The notes under the pieces were generated by a model. The model did not search any database. It worked only from the letters and a program-made list of their open reading frames with translations, and had not been told where the DNA came from. A DNA stretch of 64,000 nt, taken from the NCBI GenBank assembly GCA_026261815.1, contig JAMPIT010000484.1:12622501-12686500 (forward strand). The letters run 5' to 3'. The stretch's first letter is position 1, and each line of letters starts with the position of its first letter. Source of the stretch: Monarcha castaneiventris obscurior. Its lineage: Eukaryota > Chordata > Aves > Passeriformes > Monarchidae. This document shows positions 1-28,600 of the stretch, piece by piece. A program made the translations under genes and the position numbers.

Positions 1-1165
1 TTGCTTGAATGAAAGAGTGTTTACTCAAAAGTCAAATGTTGGAGTGTATTTCAATATTATTTGTGATAAAAATTAGTCATAGAACTATTCTGAAGTCACC
101 CATCCATTTCTATCACCAATGCTGTCTCTGTCAGGAATTGCCAGATGTAAAAAAAAGATGTTTCTTTCAAATATGAAACACTATATGTTCAGGTTAAAAA
201 GAAGAAAGGGAAAAGTTCAATAAAATCAAACAAATTTTTCATTTCATTCAATTGTATTTAATTTATGCCTGACAGCAGACATTAGTTAAATTTAACTTTT
301 ATCGGAGGCACAGTTAGTTCCTGTAGTTACAAATCTCATTTAAGTTTATTTCTGGATATGTAATCCTAACTTTGTTCCTCTCTGGCCTAGTAATGGGTGA
401 AAGAGTTGCCGTAAATGCGTTTCATTACTGAGCTGTTACTATAAATGAGGGTTGGGTATTAGAAAAATATAAACAAAATTAGAGGTTAACTTCATGTAAT
501 AATCTTTGCCTTTTATTAATACTTGTGCTCTTTCATGTTGAAAGATGGATGTTTAAATAAAATGCAATGCCTGTACATGCCTTGAACATGCAAATGAGCT
601 GTTTTTCTTCAGGAGATGATGTGTGTTGGTCTTAGATCTGTGCTGAGTTAGGATATCTTGGGGTCTTAAGCTTAATCATTCAGGCTGTTTGTATGCATCG
701 AGGAACAGATCCAACACTTCTCTCTGTGATTTGAGGTATGTGGTGTGTGATGGAAATTCTTCCTGGCTTGCTTGCCCAGTGTAGATACAGGATTTGGATT
801 TTAGCTTATCATGTTTTCTGTGGAGTTCTGTGCTTTGAGCTCACATCATGTGAGATTTAATGTGGCTGATGCCTCCTCTGCTCCCCCACCTTTTTGACAG
901 ATGAGGCTATTTGTAATTTAATGTGTGCATTTCAACTTGGATTATCTGTTCAAAGATCAGTGATCTCGAGTTCTTCAGAAAAGATATTTTGTCTGTTTTC
1001 TTTCCTATTTATTTCTTCTCAGTCTACGTGTACAGAAGTATGTAGACCACAGGGATTTTGTAGACAAAGCTCCAGGACAGATAGACTTGCTCTCTAGTAA
1101 AGTTCAGAATAAATTAAATTAAACAAATGTAAATTCAACAAATGTTCGTGGCTAATTAATGATAT

Positions 1166-1242
1166 AATCACAGAATGGTTTAGGTTGGAAGGAACCTTCA
1201 AGATCATCTACTTCCAACCCCCCTGCCATGGGCAGGGACAAT
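1166..1242 (-). repeat. CR1 LINE 3'-end remnant
   Basis: The sequence from ATCACAGAATGGTTTAGG to GCCATGGGCAGGGACA is the reverse complement of the typical avian CR1 3' end. It is truncated after about 77 bases and sits in IL17RD intron 1. Confidence 0.85.
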
Positions 1243-2225
1243 TAGCTGAGAATGTAGAGCCCTGAGGCCGTAAACATTAGTATTTATAGGTTTAAAGTAA
1301 GATGCTCTAAACAAGTTCTCCTAGCTATGAGCCATCTAAATAGCACAATTACTTTAATTCAAAACCAAGGGAATGCTTCCTGGAAGAATATATTTTTAAA
1401 CTCACAGCAGTAAGTAGTTGAGGGATTAATACTAAAGTTTAGCATGATGAAATTATCCGAGTAGCTTACGTGTTTTAACTTACAACTAATACAACAATTA
1501 TCCAGTTCAGTAGGTTAAGGTGACACTAATTCTCTCACTAATTACTGCAGCCTTTTTGCACCTTTTGTACACTTGGGAGCAAATTTTTGCAGCTAGTAAG
1601 TCTTATGTGCTGTGTAGTAAGTTCAGCAGAGTTTGGCTTTTGTTATGTCTATTTTTTGCATCTAAATTAGCAGTGATTGTGGTATATTTATTTATGCTTC
1701 TGCTGTTATATATTTTGTTATGTCGCTATAATCCCAGTAGAAATGTAATTAAAGGAGAAGTGTTGCCTTTTTATTTTCATATAACATATAAAATCCTTTC
1801 TAATGAATTAAAATACATGTGATAATTTTCTGTGGAGTTCGGTAAAATTTATGTCTTTCAAAACTTCAGCTCTAGGACAAAAGGAAGACAAGTATCAATT
1901 AATTTGAGGGTTAATCTCCCTTTATAAATATAAAAAGTCAGTAGTTACTTTGTGATTTTTTAAATCAAATAAATCATGTCTTTGTTTTGCTATAAGTTAA
2001 ATGACATTTAATAAAGTTTAGAGAAACAGAAAGTGAGTCATAATAGAACAGGTATTAATAGAAAAGTTACAGCCTGTTTCAGGAAGCTTTTGTGTAACAG
2101 CTGGTTCAATGCCAAGCTAAATCAAACTTAAATAAATGAAAAGCCACCTAAGAAGAAAGTGAGATTACAAAATTTACCTTTTAACAATACTATCAAGGTC
2201 TGAATTGCTTTAGTCCTTTAGGAAG

Positions 2226-2229
<4 letters not shown>

Positions 2230-2278
<49 letters not shown>
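2230..2278. repeat. Poly(T) homopolymer, about 49 bases
   Basis: An uninterrupted run of T after GGAAGTGCC. It is unusually long for this genome. Adjacent sequence shows no gene-like or retroposon-like body, so I treat it as a simple repeat. Confidence 0.95.
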
Positions 2279-3088
2279 CTGTGACTTGACTCCTACCTTG
2301 TTTTTCTTTGTCCATACCTGGGTCTGGCTGTGGGGGGACACACAGGGCACAATCCTGACAACATCTAATTACTGCTGCAGACCTTGTATACTGATGAGTT
2401 TTGCTGTTTGCACTGTGGCAGTGAACCCAGATACAATTTTATGTAAGTGGGTGGTATTGTTTTACAGCTGGTGGGAAATATGATGTTATTTGCCTTTCAG
2501 GGGATGATATTGTATCATAAGAATCAGTGTTCCAGTTTTCAGCTTTGTGTCTTGTGAGGGTGATGCTACATTTAGTGTTTCAAAACAATTTCAGTGCTTT
2601 CTGAAGGGGAAGGTGTTGCATCACTGAGGACCATTTCTAAATGTAGAGAAGAGACTCATCAACCTGGACTTCACCCTGGCAGAGCAGTTCTCTGGTTGGT
2701 CTTCAGTTTGCAGTATCTGCTTTAATGGTATTTGATAAAAGAAAAGGGTGTCTGAGGTAGCATAATGGGTTTCTGCAGTGGTGCTCTCTTGGAACTTCTG
2801 ATACTCTTTTTCATGGCTGTGGAGACCTTTTTGGCTGACATTCTCTTCTCTTGCACCCTGTTTTCCCTGGAGTTTGATTTGTTATTAAAGCCTGATTAAA
2901 GGTGTGGTTTTTGTACAGACACAATTCACCTAGATGGTGGAAGTTGAGAATATCACATCATTTTCTTCCAAAAATAAGCTTCTGTGATTCCCATCTACTG
3001 GGCAGGCCATACTACTTCAACCACAATTTCATGGCTTCATGCAAATACTATATTCAGACTTTCCTTTCTCTTTGTTTTTTCTCTGCAG

Positions 3089-19596
<16,508 letters not shown>

Positions 19597-22500
19597 TACA
19601 TCACAACATTGTTATGCATTGCCACTTTATCAACAGCCTCTGTTTGTGCTTTAACTACCACGCTGTCTCAGCACTAAATCTACTTGAAGGAACAAACAGC
19701 CCCTGAAGAAGATCTGTTATTCCATTTTTTGTGGCCAGTAAACTTGAATCTGTTGGTCTTTTTGTAAAAAGTCTTTCATGATTTGAAAAATGTAGCATGG
19801 AAAAATAGAAGAGAATGCATTTAAAATTATTCCTGTTATAATTTAAATGTCATGATATTACACTGTTTATAAATGCTGTAATCAAAATTTACTATTTTTT
19901 GGTAGGAATAACTTTGCAACTGGACATAAAATAGCTTGGAACAGTAAGCCTTAGTAAATTTTGTAGTCCAGCCTCTAATTTTAAGTACTGATGTACTTGA
20001 TGGCAGGAGTGTTGTAGTGAATGAGAACAGGATTTTTTCAGAAGCAAGATAAAATGCCAAAGGTGAGATCAAAAAATTCTCCATCTGAAGAAATAATTCT
20101 CTTTTAGAAATGTTTGAGCTCTTTTCCTCAGTCTCTTTTTCCCAGATGTTAATGTGTCTCAGTATTTAACTTCAGTGCATGTTTCCCTGTTCTGCATTAA
20201 CCTCCTGTCTCAGCTGCAGTCTGGCTGTGGTGACTCACAAACAGCACCATACTGAGGCTGAAGTATCATTTTTTGTAATAGACAAAAATACAGGTCCTCT
20301 GTATGCTGAGTGATACCATGGAAACAAAGTTTCCTATTTTCTTCCTGAAGGGCTAATATAAAGAATAAAGAGATGGGGGAAGGAAGACCATGTTTTATAT
20401 TGAAGATACTCTGGGGTTGTTGAGCCACGGGATGAGTGTGCTTTATGGGGGGTTCACACTGTCCTTCGAGGACATGGTGCTACAAACCACCTGGGGTAAA
20501 CCAAGCCACGACAAGCAGTTAACTGGCAGGAGTGCTTTGTCTTGAGCCAAGCAGTAAACAGAAGCCAGTGAGTTAATTCTGCAGTTTTCACTTCTTACCA
20601 TCACTTAGTGATTCAGATAATGTACTGTCACTAGTGTTGTGTTAAGGAAAAATGCAAAAACTACAACTGGCCATGTTTATCTGCTGACACAGAGCATGCA
20701 TGTCCTGTTTCCTGCAGTGACCAGGTGAGTAAATCCTCATTCAGAATGTCCCTCCTGTTTCCAAGGAGCAACTTTTCCGGAGTTAAACACATCTGTGTAA
20801 CTGCAGTTCCAGGCACTATTACAGCAAGCATGGGAACAGCAACTACTAAAGGATACCTTACCAATGTGCCTTTGCTCCTTCTGCTCATGGAGTCAAATTC
20901 TGTCTCATTTAACCTGTCTTCACATTCCACTAGCAGGAGGTTACTTTAGGGAGACTTAAGGGAGAACTCAAATACCTCAAACATTCTCTCAGTTTTAATA
21001 GATGAGAATTAGACATTGCTAACTGTTACATTTTATTATCCATTTTAATAGCATGAGATAGAACTATTAAGTGATTATTTTGGCTGAGTAGCAGTAAAGC
21101 TCACGGGTTGTTTTCTTGGGTTGTTTTTGTTTTGGTTTGGGTTTCTTTGTGTCAGTTTATATTTAATCATTTGAATTTCCAAACAAAAGACTCTTGAGAT
21201 TGTTATCACAGATGGAGTAAGAAAGTGCTGTAACAATTATTTGTTATAACTGTTGATGGCAGAACTCCTACATGCTTTGCAATTGTAATACGGAATTCTG
21301 TGACCATTTGGATGCATGTGTTGGATCTGGAGGGCCTTGTCCATTAATGCAATGTTCCTTATTCTCTCTGCTTTCTGAATTTCAAAGAACACTACCTGGA
21401 AAACTTCAAAACTTGCAATATCTAAGTAAGTTTAGGTAATTTTACTCACACAGTGAATCATCTATGCCTTCGATGATTTTTTAAAGGCTGTGCCTTGGGC
21501 CTTTTCTCCATGTTTTCCATTACTTAAAGGTCAAACTAGGCAGAATCATTTAGAGGTAAGTGCTCCTCCACTAAATCCAGCTATGAAGGATCTTGATTTG
21601 GTGCAATTCTTGTTATTTTACTGAAGAAAGGGTTTGGGTTGAATAAGACAAGGCAGAAAGGTGACACAACTTGTGTGCTGAAGATCTGCTGTGCATAGAA
21701 ATGCCAAAGCTGCACAACATGAGAAGGAGGAGTAGGAGGCAGTTTCTTAGCAGTGAGCTGGTGAAGGTAATGCTGCTTTCATCCATGGGAAGTCCCAGAT
21801 CGCTTACTCTTATTTAATGCTGGCCTAAAGATTGGGAAGCTTTCCTTGTTCCATTAAATGAAATTAAGTTTTCATTTTGAGCTCTAAGAAAGCTGAGTGT
21901 TGAAAAGGGATGAAGGCAGTTGCACAAAGAATTGCTTGTCATTAATGGTTTTTTTTTTTATTTGTTCAAAACTTGCTGTACAATCTTGCAAAGCTTATTT
22001 GTTAATTATGAAAACTCTGTGCAGATGACAGTCAAATCAAGGGGTGTGAGGGAGGAAAAAATCCTTTATTCCTTGTGTTAAGGTGAAAGCAGTACAATAG
22101 TATGTACTCAGAAGAAAGACAATATAATTAAGTGAAAATATAGATTAGGACAGCCCACTTAAAGTATACAAAAGGAAGAGAAGTAATACTTAGTCTAATT
22201 TAGTATAGTTTTTTTACAAAGTCACAGTTCTTAAAACAATTAGAAAGATACTGTGTATATGGAGATGCTGGAAGGACATAGTACTGAATTGGCAAGAATT
22301 CTTAATTTTTTTCTCTGATAAGAATAACATCAAAAATCCTTGTAAAAATTATTTTTTAAGGATATGTTAATACATATTAGAGGTTAGCTTACTACTGTTT
22401 TCAAGCATTAGTAAATTCTAAGCATCATGTTAATGGCAAAAGGATCCCTTTAATTTCTGCTACACTCACGTGTGTGGACATTGGATGTTTTATAGTGTAT

Positions 22501-22720
22501 TTTCTGGGAGGGTGAAAAACATTGGAAAGCTGAAGGCTGGAGATGTGGCAGCGTGTTCAGCATTTTGAATGATGAGTATAGTTGTTGTCATCATTTGTAT
22601 GTGGCCACGGATACATAAACTGTTGAAAATAGAATGCACCTGACATTTGCAGAAATAATTTTTTATCATACTATAATTTAGAAGTTAAATACAAAAATAA
22701 AATATTTTTGTTCCATTTCA
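19597..22720 (+). other. IL17RD: IL17RD 3' untranslated region (distal end inferred)
   Basis: Sequence after the stop is AT-rich with many ATTTA-like tracts and no coding signal. AATAAA hexamers occur at 20364-20369 and 22696-22701, and a further one at 22965-22970. The cleavage site in use cannot be decided from sequence. The second or third signal would give a UTR of roughly 3.1-3.4 kb, the first about 0.8 kb. Small open frames here (for example on the minus strand near 20.66-20.93 kb) have no recognisable content. Confidence 0.55.
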
Positions 22721-22970
22721 TTCATTGGGCTTTTCTTGTACTGTTAAAAAGAAGTGGCTTAAAGGTGCAGTGGTTTTATCCTGCACCCTTTGATGGCAGT
22801 TCCACACAACACACAAGCAGCCAGACCTGCTAACTGCTGCTCATGCCCTACAGCTGGGAGGGAAACAGCTGTTTTGGTGGGTTTTTATTATAGCTGAGCA
22901 ACTCTAAGAAACTTTAACTTCTAAAACTTCTGTATTGGACAGACTGGGTCTGATTTTATTTTTTAATAAA

Positions 22971-25900
22971 ATGGTGTAAATGTGATTTTATGTAATTATT
23001 ATTTTTCCCATATCCTCCCTGAAGGTCTCCTAGCAGCACATGATTGTTCTGCATGCCAAGTGAAACCTTATCCACATCCACAAAAGTGTAATAACCTGGA
23101 CTGGATTCATTTTGTCAAAGAGGATGTGATAAATACTTCAGATTTATATGTGGTTTCTTTTCATCCAGCTGATTTCAAAGCACTGTTTCAGTCAGTGAAC
23201 CTTGCAAACTGTAATTTAAGGAGTAAGCCTTGAAATCACTCTGATTCCTTATGTTGCTCTGGTTAATGAAGGGAATCTAGTTACATAATGTTAGATCTAA
23301 TAATTTATAATATAATAGAGTTAATAGTTACAATAGCAAAAATCTGTGCAAGAAGAAATCAACATCTGGAGAATTTTCTTCATCAGGTAATAAAAAGGCT
23401 TAGAGCTGTAACAGTCCAGGCTGATTTACAGAAATCAGACTGTTTTCCAGACTCTCCTGGTAGGGTCACAGGCCTTGACAATAGATGGCAGATTGAACTG
23501 GTATGAGTGAGTGGATGGAATGCTGTCCTGTTGGGCTGCCGATTTAGTTGGAATTCTAACTATTTAGTTGCTACTGGTGTGCAAAAAGATCTGCTTGAAG
23601 AGAGGCTGCCTTGTTGATCATATGAGTCAGGTAAGTTTATTTCATGGCAGTCCATCAATTTGGCGTTGTGTCTCCACAGGGGAAGTGTGTATCTGTGGTT
23701 TCAAGTAATTCTAAACTCTCTTACACATCTGCTCCCTGTGCAAATTCTGTATTAACCCTTTAACTGTAAATCAACATCAAATTGTTCACAAAACTTGCTC
23801 TGAATTTTTGTTAATAGCCAGCCAGGTTTGTGATGAGATTTTACTCAGCCTAAAATACTTTGCTACTGATAATTGTAATACATTTTCCTAGGAACACAAC
23901 ATTTCTTACATTTCTTTAATACTACATTTCTTAATAGCTGTAGAACCCTAGATTATACCAAGGGCTTGGGAGACTGATATGGTGTTTTTGCCATTTTAAA
24001 CTAAATAACCTTTAGAGGCTGTCTTTTACTGGAATATTGATTATTTCCAATAACTGCAAACCAGGAGTTCTTCATTACCTTTGGTAGTACAGTAAAAATA
24101 CAGCTCAAACCTTAAAACAGAATTCACCTTCTTCATGGTTAAAAAAAATTGATTTCTAACCTAATTACAGAGGATTAAACTTGTCAAATTGGATGCCTTG
24201 GATAGTAAAAGGAAAATTAAACACTTGGAGAATAGGCTTGTTTATTTATTTTTTACATAATTACCAAATTAAACTGTGTTTTAATGAAAAAGAGATCCCA
24301 GAAGTATTTTACATTGAGGAAACCAGTGCCAGGAGTATTTTCAGGGTAGCCAGCTACTGTCTGGTAAAAATAATTTACACTGCAAGTTGTAGAACTATAA
24401 TCGTGATATAAAAGTGGTTTTTGGCAACATTCTTTAGGCTTTTCCAGAAGGCAGTGGCCACACCCTTTTTAGTAATGCTTTATTTCTCAGGTGATTCAAC
24501 CAATCTCAATGGGTCTGGTTATGAAATCAGATACTAATGATGGGAGTAGGACATAGATCTTTTTTTTTCTTCATAAGTGTACAGCTGGTCATAGACAGGC
24601 CATGAGCAAGTGTTAGTGTGCTCATGTTACATGAGAACTGGGTAGGAACTAGATAAGGTATAGGAAATAGATCCACTTGGGACCAGAGGCGGGCTGGTGT
24701 CAGCTGAAGGAAGAACAGGGTTTCTTGTCTTGGCCTTGAGCCGTAATGGTGATTCTGTGAGCAGTCTGTGAGCAGTCTGTGTATTTGGTTAGAGATTATT
24801 GTACAGCTTTGGCATTTTGCAGTAACTTGTGTGGTGGAACCACAGGGCACTGGTTCATGTCCCAGAGTTCTGTGGCACCACTGCAGCAAATCCTCTACTG
24901 GTGGAGCGTGTGGGAAACAGAGTGGCACAGCAAGAACTGCAGGAGAAGGAAGAGGCAGATTTGGGGCAGACGTTAAGCAATGTTTTATTTCCTTTAGAAC
25001 ACCCCACAGGGACCTCTGAAGTGTGAGGTACCTCGGGGCAGACTCTGCAGGGGCCTGTTTCAGCCCCGTAGCACTCCTTGGTACTATTCCTCTGGAAGTG
25101 CATTGCTTGATGAGAACCTGGTTTGCAAGAATGACTCCTTTATAATTTTGATGAAAATCTGGAGTGATTTCATTGCTGTCAGTTACATCATACTTATTTC
25201 AAAATAATTAAAAGTGAGAATAGAATTAGACCTGCTTGTCTTTAGCAATGTCTAATAGAGGGGATGTACCCGTAAAAGCCGTGAGTCATCGCCAGAAAGG
25301 AAACTGTCTGCTCTTTATTGTAGCTTTTGCAAACATGCCAAGGTGTGTTTAGGTGTTAGGAAGGAAGTCACCATCTCTTTGCTGAGCAGTTGGACAATGC
25401 TCAGCTGCTGAGGGTGGAGTGGGAATACCAGTGACAGTGAATCAGGAAAACAGGGCAGGATTTGTGTTTCTGAACTTCACCTAGACTGCCTCCAAAGCTG
25501 AGAAATACTAGTACATTTATTTGACCATTCATGTTAAGTATAACAGTCAGGTATCACTGTGTTTTTAAGATAATGTTTTGGACTGAAGTAATAAGACATT
25601 TAACAGCTGAATTTTATATTTTGCATGCTAAAGAAAGTTCCATACTTAAGATTTTAAAATGTTGAACAAACAACAATTAGAAATTGAACTATATAATTTA
25701 TCATCTTTAAGCCCAGGAAATACAAATTAGTAATTGCTAAAAAGTTTTCAGTCTCCCTGGACAATGCTTTTAGTTGATGTGTTTGACCAGCTTCTGCTTT
25801 TTTATATAATTATAAATGTTACATAATTGTTCGTTCCCTGTGTGCATAGTAAGTGGAAATTTTGTGGATGTATAAAAGACTCTAAAGTTTAAAGTCTCTA

Positions 25901-27160
25901 AACAGATCATCTCTTCCCATTTCCTAATAATGAATACCAAATGAAGCTTTAAAACAGGGGTCTGGAACTGTCACTTTCTGTGACAGACATGGTAAGCCCT
26001 GGATAAAAAATGGTCGTGCACGTACAGCCTGTGCATCTCTGCTTTTGTAACAGGCACTGCCAAAGCAGGGGTGGGATGTCTGTTTTCCACTTTTCTTGGC
26101 CACAGCTATGACAAAGGCTCAGTGTTTCAAGAACCCATCAAAAATTATCAGACTTGAGCAGCCTCGCAGATTTCTCCATTCTGCTAATTATATCAATGCT
26201 GCTGGGAGCCCAGGTTTTGCCCATAACCTGGTGTTGCTTAAAACATAAATCCCTGACCTGGCCATAGAGCAAGAGAAGTGCCAGGTCTCCACACACCTGT
26301 GGATTTATGTGAATTGCTACTTTAAGAGCAGAAAAAAACCCCAGCTGTAAACTACTGTGTAAAACTACTATGGCATATTGATGGCTATTATCCAGTTAAA
26401 TTGTCCCTAGTTTAAAAATAATTCACCTTAAGAACCAGTTTCTTTAAATACGATTTTAATTCCAGAATGTTTTCATATAGTGTGGAGTTTAGAGATTACT
26501 TTAGTATTCCAACCTGAAGAAATGACATGGAATTAGAGACCTTTACTTTAAGCAAGGTCTGATGTCTCTTCCATGCCACATTCCTATCCTCAGCAATTAG
26601 AAACGACAGAGAGATGAAATTGCAAGATGTTGGTTTAGAAAGTAAGGCCAAACCATAGTTAATTATTAGTTATTCTACTGTAAAGCATTTCTGGTGTCTG
26701 GGCTACAAAATGTGGTGAGTTTATTACTGTTTTTCCATTGGCTGTTTCATGTTGGCAATGCTACTTACTGTGAGAGAGCTACCAGTTACATTTCATTTGA
26801 ATTTTTATTTAAGTGATGTAATTGTTAGTATTTATTATTATACTGACTTCAGTCACAGAAAATAAGATGATCTTTACCAGGTACAGTACAAACAGATACC
26901 AGAAAGAGTCCCTTATCTAAAGTGCTCATCATCTACGTGCCTCCAGCTTCACATCTCTGTATTTTTCCAGGTCAGTAGGACTTTTGAGTGTATTTCCATA
27001 CTACTACTTTTGTCCAGAACACACAGTTGCCATCTGTACATTATGTCACTATTTTGCCCAAGTTTTTAACCTAATGGGACCTTCTCCTGGTCCCTTGCTG
27101 TTAATCTCGTTTGAGATTCTTAGCGTGGAATGATGTCCTTTGCCTTTCTTTGGTCGGTTT
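22971..27160. other. Intergenic region between IL17RD and the ARHGEF3 CpG island
   Basis: About 4.2 kb. The only recognisable content is the putative retroviral relic at 24527-24990 and a tandem 11-base duplication at about 24756-24780 (GTGAGCAGTCT twice). The rest is AT-rich with no convincing exon. Confidence 0.6.
24527..24990 (-). pseudogene. Possible degraded retroviral integrase (pol) relic
   Basis: A minus-strand open frame of 133 codons (24527-24928) in otherwise AT-rich intergenic DNA. Its start resembles the zinc-binding N-terminus of a retroviral integrase: histidines in WCHRTLGH, then a Cys-x2-Cys pair in AKCQSC. A segment ending WSQVD is where the catalytic core would begin. The spacing between the His and Cys pairs is shorter than usual and the core acidic residues are not recognisable, so it is inactive if the assignment is right. 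No flanking LTRs were found. This rests on motif resemblance only and could be chance. Confidence 0.35.
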
Positions 27161-27164
27161 GCCT

Positions 27165-28600
27165 CCTTAGCTGTTCCCGACCCCAGCCTGGCTTCCTTCA
27201 CCTTCCCCGGGGGAGGCGAGGGCTGGGGGAGGCCGGGGCAGCGCAGCCCGGAGCCCGGCACAGGCAGAGGCAGGGCCGTGCGGGGCTGCGGCGGCGGCTG
27301 CTGTGGGCCCGAGCGGCCGCCCCTCGCCGGGCAGGGCAGTGCAGGAGGCACCCGGGGCGGAAGGGAAGGACAGAACACCCAGCCGGGGAGCAGATGGGAG
27401 CCGGGAAAGGAGCCGGAGCGGGAGGGGCGGAGAGCCGGGCGGGGCCGGCGGAGAGGGGCGGGCGGCGGGGTGAGGCGAACACAGAGACGCGTCCCCTCCC
27501 TCCTGCTGCCCTGTCAGCCGCCCGGAGCCCCGGGACCCCCGCGTCCCGCCCGCTGCCACCGGCTCCCCCTGCTCACCCTCCGCAGCCCTTCCTCGCTGCC
27601 GCGGGCCGGGGCGGCAGCTCCGCCAGCCGCATGCCCGGAGCGGAGCAGGAGCAGCGCGGCGCAAGGTGAGTGCTGTTCCTCGGGGGTTCCTCCGGCTGCT
27701 CCTCCGGCTCCGGCGGGTCTGGGCAGGTGGGCGCTGCCCGGCAGAGCTGGACGGGCTCGGTTCTTGTGGGGCAGCCGGGGGCGGCAGCGGCGGAGCCGAG
27801 CGGAGGTCGCTCCGGGGGGACCCGCCGCGCCTTTCGGGACTCGGCACGGAGCGGTGGCGGCGGGTCGGGAGGGGACTCTCGGCAGCTGCTGCTGGGTGGA
27901 ACGGGGCTCGTCCCGCTGCAGCTCCTCGGCCCGCTCCGCGCTGCCCCGCGCAGGGGAGGCCGCGGCTCCGCGCTGCTCCGGTCGGTGCGGGACGCGCGGG
28001 CTCCGCTCGCTCCCCGGGAGGGGCCCTGAGGGGCGGCACCGGGGCCGGCGGGCGCTCGACCCGCTCCCTCTCGGGTGCCTTTATTACTATTATTACTTTG
28101 TAGTTTTGAAGAACTTTCAGTGTTTGTTTAGTGGCAAATCTAACACGAGCGTCGGTTTCGGGGGAAGGGCCGCGGTGCCCGGAGCCGGCTGCCTGCTCTG
28201 AGCCCCGCGGTGGCTGTGACGGACCGGCTGTGCCCCCGCTGCTGTTCGCCTTGGCGGGGCCCGGGGCCGCCCCCCGGCCCTGCCCTTCCCTTCCCTCCGC
28301 CCGCACGGCTCCCGCCTCGGGGAAGGAGGTGGGGGAAGCTCGGCCCGAAAGGAAAGTGGAAAAACACAAACAGGGAGCGTAATGAGTTGCACTTGCGGAG
28401 TGGGGCTCCGCAGCCCGCCGAGGGCTGTGTGGGAGGCAGCGCGGACCGCAGCCCGGTCTCTGCGGCGCGCAGGCGAAGGCGCGGCGCGGTTCGTGCCGGC
28501 CTCGGGGTCAGTGCGCTGCTGCTCATCTCAGTGCTGCGCTCGGCAGCGGCCAGGAGCTGTGATTTACTACGCAGCCATTTACGTTCATGCAAGAAATTCA
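27165..28600 (+). promoter_or_regulatory. ARHGEF3: CpG-island promoter of the downstream gene (inferred ARHGEF3)
   Basis: An abrupt block of GC- and CpG-rich sequence about 1.4 kb long in AT-rich surroundings. GC boxes (GGGCGG) lie at 27425-27430, 27437-27442 and 27456-27461, with no TATA box immediately upstream, so it is a typical dispersed CpG promoter. A coding exon with a strong donor ends at 27665, placing transcription start probably between about 27.45 and 27.6 kb on the plus strand. Very long open frames on both strands here are composition artefacts. Confidence 0.85.
27631..27665 (+). CDS. ARHGEF3: ARHGEF3 first coding exon, CpG-island promoter
   Basis: ATG at 27631 encodes [11 protein letters not shown] plus two bases, followed by donor GTGAGT at 27666. 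The transcribed exon extends upstream as 5' UTR for an unknown distance. The same frame is open upstream to 27130, but the promoter elements near 27.43-27.46 kb make ATG 27631 the best start. The two leftover bases AG join A of the next exon to make Arg. Confidence 0.6.

Larger units (their letters stand above)
1..3088 (+). other. IL17RD: Distal part of IL17RD intron 1
   Basis: AT-rich intron sequence upstream of the first recognised exon. It holds a short antisense CR1 remnant (1166-1242) and a 49-base T run (2230-2278). The small open frames here are uninformative and nothing else is recognised. Confidence 0.8.

Noticed and set aside
2279..2530. Processed pseudogene with the T run as its antisense poly(A) tail
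   Set aside because: The sequence downstream of the T run shows no coding similarity on the minus strand, and processed pseudogenes are rare in birds.
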